Assembly: GCA_018335935.1 (NCBI GenBank)
Contig: JAGXRG010000073.1
Span: forward strand, 1-34,969
From: Chitinophagaceae bacterium
GTDB lineage: Bacteria; Bacteroidota; Bacteroidia; Chitinophagales; Chitinophagaceae
Length of the DNA stretch: 34,969 nucleotides
Direction of reading: 5' to 3'
In this document: positions 1 to 7,398 of the stretch, in pieces
Numbering within the stretch: position 1 is the first letter of the stretch
Layout of the letters: each line of letters opens with the position of its first letter
Notes under the pieces: model-generated
Databases searched by the model: none
Seen by the model: the letters and a program-made list of their open reading frames with translations, nothing else
Told to the model about the DNA's origin: nothing
Position numbers and translations under genes: made by a program

Positions 1-44
1 GCTATTACTATAATAGACGCTACGATTTTTTGAATGTGTTTCAT
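1..44 (-). CDS. 5' end of a secreted protein gene (partial)
   Basis: Reading leftward, an ATG at 44-42 opens a frame that runs off the left edge for 14 codons without a stop, giving MKHIQKIVASIIVI. A short basic start followed by a hydrophobic run is the beginning of a signal peptide or membrane anchor. Upstream on this strand there is a possible Bacteroidota promoter: an ATTG, a 20-nt spacer, then GATTTTTG, one base from the TAnnTTTG consensus. The product cannot be named from 14 residues. The stretch 45-193 between this start and the terminator behind the PspC gene holds nothing else I can support. Confidence 0.45.
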   Translation of the reverse strand, partial: MKHIQKIVASIIVI

Positions 45-193
45 GTTTGTGTTGTTTAGTTGTTTAAGGAGTTTGACAAAGCAAAAATCAAACTAATACT
101 ACACCTGCACAATCCCTTAAACTAGGGGGTAGCTCTGAAACACATATAAATAAAGGATTTTATGAGTGTTTAATGTATGTTACTACAATAAAT

Positions 194-217
194 AATGCCC
201 CACAATTGTGAGGCATT
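194..217 (-). terminator. Terminator hairpin behind the PspC gene
   Basis: Inverted repeat with 12-bp arms (AATGCC and CACAA on the left, TTGTG and GGCATT on the right) and a single C/A mismatch. It sits 20 bp beyond the stop of the leftward PspC gene, followed on that strand by an AT-rich tract rather than a clean U run. The same 24-bp element, with the mismatch repaired, recurs at 34711-34734 behind the trigger factor gene. Confidence 0.7.
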
Positions 218-237
218 ATAATGAATTGTTTATTTTT

Positions 238-2349
238 TTAAAAAGAAAACTTATCTAATAAAAAACTACTGACGTAAACATTACTTTGTTTTGAACTGGA
301 GTAGTTATCAACTATATTTTCATTGTGTATAAGGGCTACAGAGTTTGATATACTATCTTTTAGTAGTTCAATTTTTTTCTTGTCTAGCTTTTTTTTCTTG
401 TTTTCAATTTCTTGTAATTCTTTTTTTAAATCTTCTATATCCTCACTAAGTTCTTTTTTCTTGTTAGGATTTATTAATTCTTTTTCTCCCATGATTAATT
501 CAACATCATCATCCCAAGAGTATGAATTGCTTAAATTGCTATCCCAATCAGCATTCCACCCTTTTCTTCTATTGTAATTTAGATCGAACCATTCATAATC
601 ATCTAACGAATTATCAAGCTGAATTTTTTTGCCAACAGGAACTTCAATAATGACAAGCACTTGCTGATTTCTAAATTTATCATTTTTAGTTATCACAAAT
701 CCTTTAGGTAATATTATAACACTATCTGTTTGGTTAATATTGAATTGGATATTGCTTGCAACACTTCTAGCTTTATCTCTATCCTTACCTCTACTGAATT
801 TAACTAATTTCATATGATAATTTTCATCCTTACTTTGAATAACGCTTACTCGTATTGTTCTTAACATGATACTATCTTCATTCAATCCATAAAATGGGGC
901 ATCATTTCTATCCCAATTCATACCAAACCAATGGTCTTCGTAAAAACTTATAGGATCTTTTTGAATAGTCAATAACAATTTACCGTTAGAGGGTTGCTGA
1001 ATGGAAATAGTTTCTTCAATGGCTGATTTGGTTTTAAAATTGGTCAAGACAATTCCTACTAAAGTTAAACAAGAAAATAAGCCTATAGTCCATATTACAC
1101 CTATTGTAGCACCAAAATATCTGAATTTAGTTTTCACTTTCATGAATCTACGTACAATCCAGATCATGAATCCAACTAATGGTACAATTAAAAAACCAAT
1201 AATTGTTGCCCAAGCTAAAGTGTTCTCCCAAAACCCATCTAAAAAGAAATTTTTGAATGGAAAAAAGTTTACGCCACCTATTAATGTTCCTATTAAGGTC
1301 ATGAGTAAAGCAAAAGCTATCATACCTGCAATAAATAAGAAGAATGCTTTGAAAAATATACCAATAGCATGGCCTATTCTGTTGCCAGATCTTGAAGCTG
1401 TAGCATTTACTTCATCACCCCATTTGTTTACTTTTTCTGTTATTTCTTTTCCATATTTATCTGCACGTTCTTTAAATCCAACTAAATCGTCTTGAATTGT
1501 AGTCTTGATTGTTTTTAAATCAATTTTTTCTCCTCTCATTTCTAATTTTTCACTGGCAGTATTGGCTTCAGGAATTACAGCCCATAATACTAGGTAAATT
1601 AGTGTAAGTGATCCTCCAAAAGAGCCAAAAAATACGGATGGGAAAGGATCAAAATCCCAGAAAAGGTTATGAAAAATTGAATTTCCAATTCCTAAAACGA
1701 GTGGAAAAGCAAAAATTAACCTTGGAATCCAAACTGCAATATTGAAGTATGCAGCTAAACCACTTGAAACACCACCGATTACTTTTTCATCTGGGTTTCT
1801 ATATAATCTTTTAGTTAAATTAGTTTTTAAATTTTTACTTGGTAAGAATATCCACAGTAATAAATAAATAAAAAACCCTGTTCCTCCACCAAAAGTTAAA
1901 ATGGCAAATACAATTCTTACAACACTCGCATCTACACGTAGGTAATTAGCTAAGCCTCCACAAACACCTCCTAAAATTTTGTCATTTTCATCTCTATATA
2001 ATCTGCCACGAGGAGCTGCAAAAGTTGTTGAATTGCTTTCGGTTTGTGTTGATGAGTTGTTTTGAGATTGATTATAATGTGGATCTTCAGTTTCAAAATC
2101 TTCTGGTCGGCCCATACTATTAATTACACGTTCAACATCGTCATCGCAAATGCATGTGCTACCTTTTTTCAAAGTTTCAGCAAAAAGCTCTGCAATTCTG
2201 CCTTCTATATCATTAATAATTTCTTCTTTGCCTTCTTCATTGGCAAAAAATCTGTTTAAGCTTTCTGTATATTGTTTAAGGATTTCATAAGCAGTTTCTT
2301 CAATCGGAACTACTCGTCCTTGAAAATTTATATTAATAACCTTTTTCAT
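238..2349 (-). CDS. Two-PspC-domain membrane protein with coiled-coil tail
   Basis: A 703-aa inner-membrane protein of the PspC type, a family linked to envelope-stress responses. Residues 1-95 form a soluble N-terminal region. Two PspC domains follow at about 115-171 (begins RLYRDENDKILGGVCGGLA) and 181-262 (RLYRNPDEKVIGGVSSGLA), each with hydrophobic segments. More membrane segments lie near 329-360, 378-400 and 413-437. The C-terminal third is soluble, with a beta-rich part and a lysine/glutamate-rich coiled coil at about 628-665. The gene starts 10 bp after the PadR regulator gene, so the two are almost certainly one transcript; the PadR+PspC pairing is common in Bacteroidota, where the regulator is thought to control the membrane protein. 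The ligand or stress sensed cannot be told from sequence. Confidence 0.88.
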   Translation of the reverse strand: MKKVININFQGRVVPIEETAYEILKQYTESLNRFFANEEGKEEIINDIEGRIAELFAETLKKGSTCICDDDVERVINSMGRPEDFETEDPHYNQSQNNSSTQTESNSTTFAAPRGRLYRDENDKILGGVCGGLANYLRVDASVVRIVFAILTFGGGTGFFIYLLLWIFLPSKNLKTNLTKRLYRNPDEKVIGGVSSGLAAYFNIAVWIPRLIFAFPLVLGIGNSIFHNLFWDFDPFPSVFFGSFGGSLTLIYLVLWAVIPEANTASEKLEMRGEKIDLKTIKTTIQDDLVGFKERADKYGKEITEKVNKWGDEVNATASRSGNRIGHAIGIFFKAFFLFIAGMIAFALLMTLIGTLIGGVNFFPFKNFFLDGFWENTLAWATIIGFLIVPLVGFMIWIVRRFMKVKTKFRYFGATIGVIWTIGLFSCLTLVGIVLTNFKTKSAIEETISIQQPSNGKLLLTIQKDPISFYEDHWFGMNWDRNDAPFYGLNEDSIMLRTIRVSVIQSKDENYHMKLVKFSRGKDRDKARSVASNIQFNINQTDSVIILPKGFVITKNDKFRNQQVLVIIEVPVGKKIQLDNSLDDYEWFDLNYNRRKGWNADWDSNLSNSYSWDDDVELIMGEKELINPNKKKELSEDIEDLKKELQEIENKKKKLDKKKIELLKDSISNSVALIHNENIVDNYSSSKQSNVYVSSFLLDKFSF

Positions 2350-2359
2350 TTGTATAGTT

Positions 2360-2713
2360 TTATTGGTTAAAGTTGTTAGTTTCAGTATCTGCTTTTGTAA
2401 TATTGTTTACTGCATCAGCAAGTTCTTTCCAAGTGGTTTCTAATTCAGCATAAAAATCTAATCCTTTATCTGTCATTAGAAAATATTTTCGTGGGGGGCC
2501 GCTATTACTTTCAACCCATCTGTAAGTTAAAAGATCTGCATTTTTAAGTCGGGTTAATAAAGGATAAAGTGTTCCTTCTAAAATCTGTAATCCTGCAGCT
2601 TTCATTGTTTCTACAATATCACTAGGATAGACTTCGCCTTTTTTTATTACGGATAGAATACAAAATTCTAGTACCCCCTTTCTCATCTGACTTTGTGTAT
2701 TTTGAATATCCAT
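2360..2713 (-). CDS. PadR-family transcriptional regulator
   Basis: A 117-aa protein with the PadR winged-helix core: MRKGVLEFCILSVIKKGEVYP, then ILEGTLYPLLTRLKNADLLTYRWVES and PRKYFLMTDKGLDFY, which are the recognition helix and wing of the family. It is short, like the PadR-s2 subfamily with a single C-terminal dimerisation helix. It lies between a small protein gene (51-bp gap upstream) and the PspC gene (10-bp gap downstream) and probably autoregulates this set. PadR proteins usually repress and are released by small molecules or phosphorylation; the effector here is unknown. Confidence 0.92.
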   Translation of the reverse strand: MDIQNTQSQMRKGVLEFCILSVIKKGEVYPSDIVETMKAAGLQILEGTLYPLLTRLKNADLLTYRWVESNSGPPRKYFLMTDKGLDFYAELETTWKELADAVNNITKADTETNNFNQ

Positions 2714-2764
2714 GGCTTTTGTTTTAAATGTTATTGATTAGTTTTTTTGTCTAGATCAAGTATT

Positions 2765-2968
2765 CTACCAGAATAAAGGGTTTACTCTTCTACGGGCAAA
2801 ACCAGATTTACTGTTTTTATGAATGTTCCATAAATCTACAGATCTAAACACCTGTTTGGTGGCTGCATGATTAGTTTCTGAACTACCCATTGTTTGTGTT
2901 TCAACTGAACCATTAAAAATTTCTTGATGATTTAATGTTCTTAAAAAGTTGCTGTGTTTGTTTTTCAT
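2765..2968 (-). CDS. Small hypothetical protein, 67 aa
   Basis: The frame opens farther upstream, but the preceding residues overlap the promoter, so I choose the ATG at 2968-2966 (MKNKHSNFLRTLN...). The product is 67 aa, polar, without signal peptide or membrane segment, and ends in a basic and aromatic stretch (FARRRVNPLFW). It is the first gene after a good Bacteroidota promoter (3017-3049), with a leader of about 40 nt, and precedes the PadR and PspC genes on the same strand. I do not recognise a named family. Position and promoter support a real gene, although a coding leader for the PadR operon is also possible. Confidence 0.55.
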   Translation of the reverse strand: MKNKHSNFLRTLNHQEIFNGSVETQTMGSSETNHAATKQVFRSVDLWNIHKNSKSGFARRRVNPLFW

Positions 2969-3016
2969 GTTGTTTAATTTTTTATTGTTAATGATGTTGT
3001 TTTTAATTTGACAATG

Positions 3017-3049
3017 CAAACATATAATCTTTTTTAGTACTATGCAAAA
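3017..3049 (-). promoter_or_regulatory. Promoter of the small protein-PadR-PspC operon
   Basis: On the minus strand there is TTTTG (3049-3045), a 20-nt spacer and TATGTTTG (3024-3017). This matches the Bacteroidota primary sigma factor consensus TTTG-N19-21-TAnnTTTG exactly at -7 and closely at -33. Transcription should start near 3010, about 40 nt before the 67-aa gene. Confidence 0.75.
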
Positions 3050-3194
3050 CATAATACCTAGCAAACTTTAGTAATTTAGATTAAAAAGTATTGTATGAAC
3101 TGATAAAAGTCAATAAGCATAAGCGTTTCAGCAAACAGATTGAAAGCAAGGCAATTTTTTAAGATTGTGATGAACGGTAAAATAGCCTGATGAA

Positions 3195-3241
3195 TATTAT
3201 CGTATTATTACGATAATAACCCTTATTTTTGCATTATCGTA
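3195..3241 (+). promoter_or_regulatory. ArsR-type operator and promoter of the arsenic cluster
   Basis: A perfect inverted repeat with 10-bp arms, TATTATCGTA (3195-3204) and TACGATAATA (3209-3218), separated by TTAT, lies immediately upstream of TATTTTTG (3224-3231), an exact -7 box. A further half-site ATTATCGTA follows at 3233-3241, just after the -7 box. Operators of ArsR/SmtB repressors are palindromes of this kind overlapping their own promoter, so autorepression of arsR is inferred. Confidence 0.78.
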
Positions 3242-3259
3242 TTTAACCGATTAAGAATT

Positions 3260-3592
3260 ATGGCAACAAAAAAGAACGATTTATTCCATTCACAAGATCA
3301 AGAATTAGCAGCTTTAGCAAATGCTTTATCTCATCCTGCAAGAATTGCAATACTTAAGTATTTAGCTCAAAAAAATGAATGCATATGTGGCGACCTAGTT
3401 GCAGAATTGCCATTAGCTCAAAGTACAGTCAGTCAACATTTAAAAGAATTAAAAAAACATGGTTTTATAAAAGGTGAAATAGAAGGTGTTAAAACCTGCT
3501 ATTGTATTGAATGGAATACCATTGAAAAAGTAAAAGCATTATTCAATGGATTATTTGAAGAAATTAAAATGAATAATAGCAACTGCTGTTAA
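3260..3592 (+). CDS. arsR: ArsR-family metalloregulatory repressor
   Basis: A 110-aa winged-helix repressor. The DNA-binding core is seen as SHPARIAILKYLAQ (24-37) and STVSQHLKELKKHGFIKGE (55-73). A CxC pair at 41/43 (ECICGDL) sits in the helix that carries the arsenite site in classical ArsR (family motif ELCVCDL), with further cysteines at 80, 82, 109 and 110. Those extra cysteines suggest thiol co-ordination of trivalent arsenic or a related metalloid. The gene begins 18 bp after a half-site of its probable operator and is followed 25 bp later by the arsM-like methyltransferase, a common co-regulated pair. Binding of arsenite would release the repressor and switch on the cluster. The specific metal is inferred from the neighbours. 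Confidence 0.9.
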   Translation: MATKKNDLFHSQDQELAALANALSHPARIAILKYLAQKNECICGDLVAELPLAQSTVSQHLKELKKHGFIKGEIEGVKTCYCIEWNTIEKVKALFNGLFEEIKMNNSNCC

Positions 3593-3617
3593 ATTATTAA
3601 AATATAAAAATTAAATT

Positions 3618-4460
3618 ATGAAAACTGAAATTGAATTAAAACAACTAGTTAAAGAAAAGTATAGTGAAATAGCTTTACAATCGAAAGATCTTAATGCAGC
3701 ATCATGTTGTGGAGCAGGAGGTTGTAGTACAGAAGTGTATAATATAATGACAGATGACTACTCAGATTTAGAAGGCTATCAGCCAATTGCTGATTTAGGT
3801 TTAGGCTGTGGTTTGCCTACTCAATTTGCAAAAATTAAAGAAGGAGATGTAGTGATTGATTTGGGCAGTGGTGCAGGTAACGATTGTTTTATTGCACGAA
3901 AAGAAGTAGGACCAACTGGCAAGGTAATAGGTATAGATTTTACAGAAGCTATGATTCAAAAGGCAAGAACAAATGCTGAAAAAATTGGATATACCAATAT
4001 TGAGTTTAGACAAGGAGATATTGAACAAATGCCAGTGAACGATAATGTAGCTGATGTTATAGTGAGTAATTGTGTGCTGAACTTAGTACCCAATAAAAGT
4101 AATGTGATTAAAGAAATTTATAGAGTTTTAAAACCTGGAGCTCATTTTAGTATTAGCGATATAGTATTGGTTGGCGAGTTGCCTAATGTTTTACAAGAAG
4201 CTGCTGAAATGTATGCAGGATGTGTAAGTGGAGCAATTCAAAAGCAAGAATATTTGAATCTGATTACACAAAATGGTTTTAGTAATATTACAATTCAAAA
4301 AGAAAAAATGATTCATGTGCCAGATGATATACTATTAAACTATGTAACCAAAACTGAACTTGAACAATTTAGAAATAGTGGTATAGGAATTTTTAGTATA
4401 ACAGTTTATGCAGAAAAGCCAGAAGTAAAAAGTTGTTGTGGACCAAATTGCTGTAATTAA
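3618..4460 (+). CDS. arsM: Arsenite S-adenosylmethionine methyltransferase
   Basis: A 280-aa class I methyltransferase. The SAM-binding motif I is [13 protein letters not shown] (79-91), followed by the acidic residue in [11 protein letters not shown] (103-113) and GDIEQMPV (133-140). ArsM-type cysteines are present: the CCGAGGC group (30, 31, 36), C64 in [13 protein letters not shown]152 and C202 (AGCVSGA), fitting the known three- or four-cysteine arsenite site. A second cysteine cluster ends the protein (CCGPNCC, 273-279). ArsM converts trivalent arsenite to methylated species in the cytoplasm, some of them volatile. Its place 25 bp after arsR supports the assignment. Confidence 0.93.
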   Translation: MKTEIELKQLVKEKYSEIALQSKDLNAASCCGAGGCSTEVYNIMTDDYSDLEGYQPIADLGLGCGLPTQFAKIKEGDVVIDLGSGAGNDCFIARKEVGPTGKVIGIDFTEAMIQKARTNAEKIGYTNIEFRQGDIEQMPVNDNVADVIVSNCVLNLVPNKSNVIKEIYRVLKPGAHFSISDIVLVGELPNVLQEAAEMYAGCVSGAIQKQEYLNLITQNGFSNITIQKEKMIHVPDDILLNYVTKTELEQFRNSGIGIFSITVYAEKPEVKSCCGPNCCN

Positions 4461-4540
4461 TAAAATAGAGTTATGAAAACTTTTTTTTAAGCTCATAAAA
4501 AGCTAATAGTTGTAACTTTTTCTATAACTATTTTACAATT

Positions 4541-4564
4541 AATTTGGGGTTTCGACCCTAAATT
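4541..4564 (+). other. Stem-loop with TTCG tetraloop between arsM and arsC
   Basis: AATTTGGGGT and ACCCTAAATT flank the tetraloop TTCG (4551-4554), giving a 10-bp stem with one G-T wobble. UUCG loops closed by a stable stem are unusually robust in RNA. The tract after it is short (TTTGC), so it could be a partial terminator for arsRM or a processing/stability element ahead of arsC, which starts 40 bp downstream. Confidence 0.5.
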
Positions 4565-4603
4565 TTGCATCATAAATATTATTTGGATATTTCTTTAAGT
4601 TAA

Positions 4604-5005
4604 ATGTCAATGAAGAAAAAACTACTTTTTGTTTGTATAGAAAATAGCAATAGAAGTCAGATGGCACAAGCATTTGCCATAATGCATGGTAAAGATAATG
4701 TTGAAGCGTATAGTGCTGGTAGTAATCCAAGTGGTATTGTAAATCCAAAAGCAATTGCTGCTATGAAGGAATTGGGTTATGATTTATCGATGCACGATAG
4801 CAAGAGTTTGAAAGAGGTTGAATGTTTTGCTCCTTTTGATGTTGTAGTAACTATGGGCTGTGGAGATACTTGTCCTTGGATGCCCTCTAAACAATTTATA
4901 GATTGGCAAATTACAGATCCCAGACACATGAATGCATTAGAATTTAATCAGGTTCGTGATGAAATTTCAGAAAAAGTTAAAGCTTTAATTCAAAATATTA
5001 TTTAA
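4604..5005 (+). CDS. arsC: Arsenate reductase, low-molecular-weight phosphatase fold
   Basis: A 133-aa protein of the thioredoxin-type ArsC / low-molecular-weight tyrosine phosphatase family. The P-loop is VCIENSNRSQMAQA, with nucleophile C11 and R17. The resolving cysteines are in VVTMGCGDTCPWMP (C86 and C90), closer together than in the Bacillus enzyme but as in many other bacterial homologues, and the general acid lies in TDPRH (D105). It reduces arsenate to arsenite, which ArsM can then methylate. It starts 143 bp after arsM, with a stem-loop in the gap, so expression may be partly independent. M1 or M3 could be the start. Its stop overlaps the convergent dsbD stop region by 8 bp. Confidence 0.88.
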   Translation: MSMKKKLLFVCIENSNRSQMAQAFAIMHGKDNVEAYSAGSNPSGIVNPKAIAAMKELGYDLSMHDSKSLKEVECFAPFDVVVTMGCGDTCPWMPSKQFIDWQITDPRHMNALEFNQVRDEISEKVKALIQNII

Positions 5006-6923
5006 AAGCCTTTAAGCCACATTGCAACCATTCTAAATATTTAGCTTCATTAAAAGTTGCACCAATTGGAAAGGTTAATAATTTTTCTTCATTATCTAAT
5101 ATTACATATAGTGGTTGAGAAACCTGATAGAAATTTTCAGATTCAAATGTTGCATATTTATCGCCAATGGTAATAATATCTTTTACATTTCCATCTTTGG
5201 TTTTATAATTTAAAATTCTCTCAGCAATAGGTAGTTTTTCTTTATCATCTACATATAAAGAAACTAAAATAAAATTATCATGAATCATTTTTTGTACTGC
5301 ATCTCTAGTCCAAATTTCTTCTTCCATTCTTCTGCAATTAGCACATGCCCAACCTGTAAAATCTATGAGTAAAGGTTTCTTTTGTTCTTTGGCAAGTGCA
5401 ATGGCTTTTTGATAATTATTAATAAAATTAGGTTCAAGACCTTTAAATCTATCTTCTTCAGAAAAAGCACTATAACTTAATGGAGGTAAAATTCCACTAA
5501 GTAATTTTAGGTTGGCATATTTTGTTTTAGTTAATCCTGGAGCTAAATACAATGCAAAAAGAATTGCTACTAAACCTATAATTTTTCTTCCCCAACTTAT
5601 TTTTTGTCCTTTATAGTCGTGTGGTAAACGTAAAAATCCAAATGCATATAAAGCCAATCCTAAACTTATTACAATCCATAATGCAATAAATACTTCTCTT
5701 TTTAATAATCCCCAATGCATTACTAAATCTGCATTTGAAAGAAATTTTAAAGCCAAAGCTACTTCAACAAAAGCTAAAACTTTCTTTACTGTATCTAACC
5801 ATCCACCACTTTTTGGTAAACTTTCTAACCAATTTGGGAAAATGGCAAATAGTGCAAATGGTAATCCAAGAGCTAATCCAAATCCACCCATACCAACTGT
5901 TAAAGCCCAAGCTCCACCATCTGAAGTGCCTACTAGTAAAGTTCCAAGAATTACACCTGTACAAGAAAATGAAACAATAACTAAGGTTAATGCCATAAAG
6001 AAAATTCCAACACCACTTGATAAATTACTTTTCGAATCTGCTTTGCCTGCAATGCTATGAGGTAATGTAATTTCGAAATATCCGAAAAAAGAAATTGCAA
6101 AAACAATAAATACTAAAAAGAAAACAATGTTTAAAGTTGGACTAGTAGAAATGCTATTGAAAATCTCACTGTTTAAATTCAGTAAATGAAAAGGAGCACT
6201 TGCTACAACATAAATTAAGAATATAAAAAAGCCATAGAGAAGACCATTTTTAATTCCTGCTTTTCTTGTTGGAGAACGTTTAGTAAAGAATGAAACTGTA
6301 ACAGGAATCATTGGAAACATACATGGCGTAAATAATGCAATTAATCCACCAAAAAGACCTAAAAGAAAAACGGTCCACAAACTTCCTTTTTCAATTTTAT
6401 CGCCACAATTTGCAACTGGTTTTTGAATATCAACCGACGAAAGTATTAGGTTATTATTAGTAGCTTTTGCACCACCTTCTAAAGCAACTTCAATTTCAGT
6501 TTCTGAAGGAGGAATAAACTCGAAACCCTTTGCAATATTGGCGTTGATTTTTATCTTAATGCTTTCAGGTATAAATCCAATAAGTTTAATGTTTTGTTTT
6601 ATTTCAACATCACCAGTATAAACATTAACGGTTTTATTCTCGAAAAGTTCATCATTAATTGTTGTTGATGCTTTATTAAAACGAATTTCTGAAATAGGTT
6701 TTACATTCTCTAATGAATAATTGAAGTTGATATTTTCTAGGCCTTCAATATTAGAATTTGAGGCATACATGTACCAACCTTGCTCAATTTGTGTAGATGC
6801 AATTATTTCGTAAGTACTATCAGCAATTCTATTAGATTTTACTTTCCAGACTAAACCTGTTGATTGAGCGTTTACAAATAAAAATGTAAATACAGCAATG
6901 AATGAAAAGAGAACTTTCTTCAT
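4998..6923 (-). CDS. dsbD: DsbD-family thiol:disulfide interchange protein
   Basis: A 641-aa protein with a signal peptide (MKKVLFSFIAVFTFLFVNAQ), a periplasmic N-terminal domain (21-150), an eight-helix-type membrane core (about 182-460) and a C-terminal thioredoxin domain. The core holds the two electron-carrying cysteines: C201 in TPCMFPMIP and C321 in SFSCTGVILG. The thioredoxin motif is WACANC (C527, C530). It moves electrons from cytoplasmic thioredoxin across the inner membrane to periplasmic partners. The N-terminal domain has the DsbD alpha fold pattern but lacks its cysteine pair: FEFIPPSETEIEV stands where the partner protein has VCNDEMCLPPTTKNF. The start ATG overlaps the stop of the upstream gene by one base, so translation is probably coupled. 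Confidence 0.9.
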   Translation of the reverse strand: MKKVLFSFIAVFTFLFVNAQSTGLVWKVKSNRIADSTYEIIASTQIEQGWYMYASNSNIEGLENINFNYSLENVKPISEIRFNKASTTINDELFENKTVNVYTGDVEIKQNIKLIGFIPESIKIKINANIAKGFEFIPPSETEIEVALEGGAKATNNNLILSSVDIQKPVANCGDKIEKGSLWTVFLLGLFGGLIALFTPCMFPMIPVTVSFFTKRSPTRKAGIKNGLLYGFFIFLIYVVASAPFHLLNLNSEIFNSISTSPTLNIVFFLVFIVFAISFFGYFEITLPHSIAGKADSKSNLSSGVGIFFMALTLVIVSFSCTGVILGTLLVGTSDGGAWALTVGMGGFGLALGLPFALFAIFPNWLESLPKSGGWLDTVKKVLAFVEVALALKFLSNADLVMHWGLLKREVFIALWIVISLGLALYAFGFLRLPHDYKGQKISWGRKIIGLVAILFALYLAPGLTKTKYANLKLLSGILPPLSYSAFSEEDRFKGLEPNFINNYQKAIALAKEQKKPLLIDFTGWACANCRRMEEEIWTRDAVQKMIHDNFILVSLYVDDKEKLPIAERILNYKTKDGNVKDIITIGDKYATFESENFYQVSQPLYVILDNEEKLLTFPIGATFNEAKYLEWLQCGLKAFK

Positions 6924-7375
6924 TAATTAATGTTTATTGTAAAGTTTTTGGTAGTTGGTGGCAAACACATTTCATCGTTACAAACCATATATTCAACTTT
7001 AGCTATCAATTTTGTTTTAGCAGCTACTTTTAATTTAATGGTTTGAACAAATGCAACTTCATTAGAATAATTTAGTACATAAGTTTTAAAATTTTCATCA
7101 TAACTTTTTTCAAGCTTACCTTCTTCTTTTATTTTTCCTACTAAACTCACTAAAGGATTTTTACTGAAAGTAATTGTAGTGGGTATTGGGCCACCATCAC
7201 CAGTATTTTGCGAGTAAATATGCCAAGGTTTTGGCAAACTTGCTTTAATAACAACATCATAAACATTACCTGTTTTTTTAGTTGCAGCGTATGTCCATTT
7301 TACAGGATCTTTAACTTGTGCATTTACATTACAAAATGAAAAACTGAATAAAACAAAAGCTAATAAATACTTCAT
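6923..7375 (-). CDS. Free-standing DsbD alpha-like periplasmic domain
   Basis: A 150-aa protein with a signal peptide (to about residue 20, VNAQ) and one DsbD N-terminal domain. The cysteine pair is in YMVCNDEMCLPP (C132 and C137), matching the CADAGFCYPP region of the E. coli DsbD alpha domain, which passes electrons to periplasmic substrates. The next gene, dsbD, begins inside its stop codon (TAATG overlap on this strand). The simplest reading is that this protein provides the redox-active alpha domain that the large DsbD next door has lost. Redox partners such as the TlpA-like protein at 9582 are possible but not shown. Confidence 0.85.
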   Translation of the reverse strand: MKYLLAFVLFSFSFCNVNAQVKDPVKWTYAATKKTGNVYDVVIKASLPKPWHIYSQNTGDGGPIPTTITFSKNPLVSLVGKIKEEGKLEKSYDENFKTYVLNYSNEVAFVQTIKLKVAAKTKLIAKVEYMVCNDEMCLPPTTKNFTININ

Positions 7376-7398
7376 ATTAAATTAAAATTATTAAAAAA

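Noticed and set aside
323..577. Plus-strand frame of 84 codons inside the PspC gene
   Set aside because: Low-complexity antisense reading (Ser/Phe/Leu-rich) of the lysine-rich coiled-coil tail.
1001..1495. Plus-strand frame of 164 codons
   Set aside because: Antisense to the membrane part of the PspC protein; no start context and no family pattern.
3801..4028. Minus-strand frame within arsM
   Set aside because: Shadow of a well-supported methyltransferase gene.
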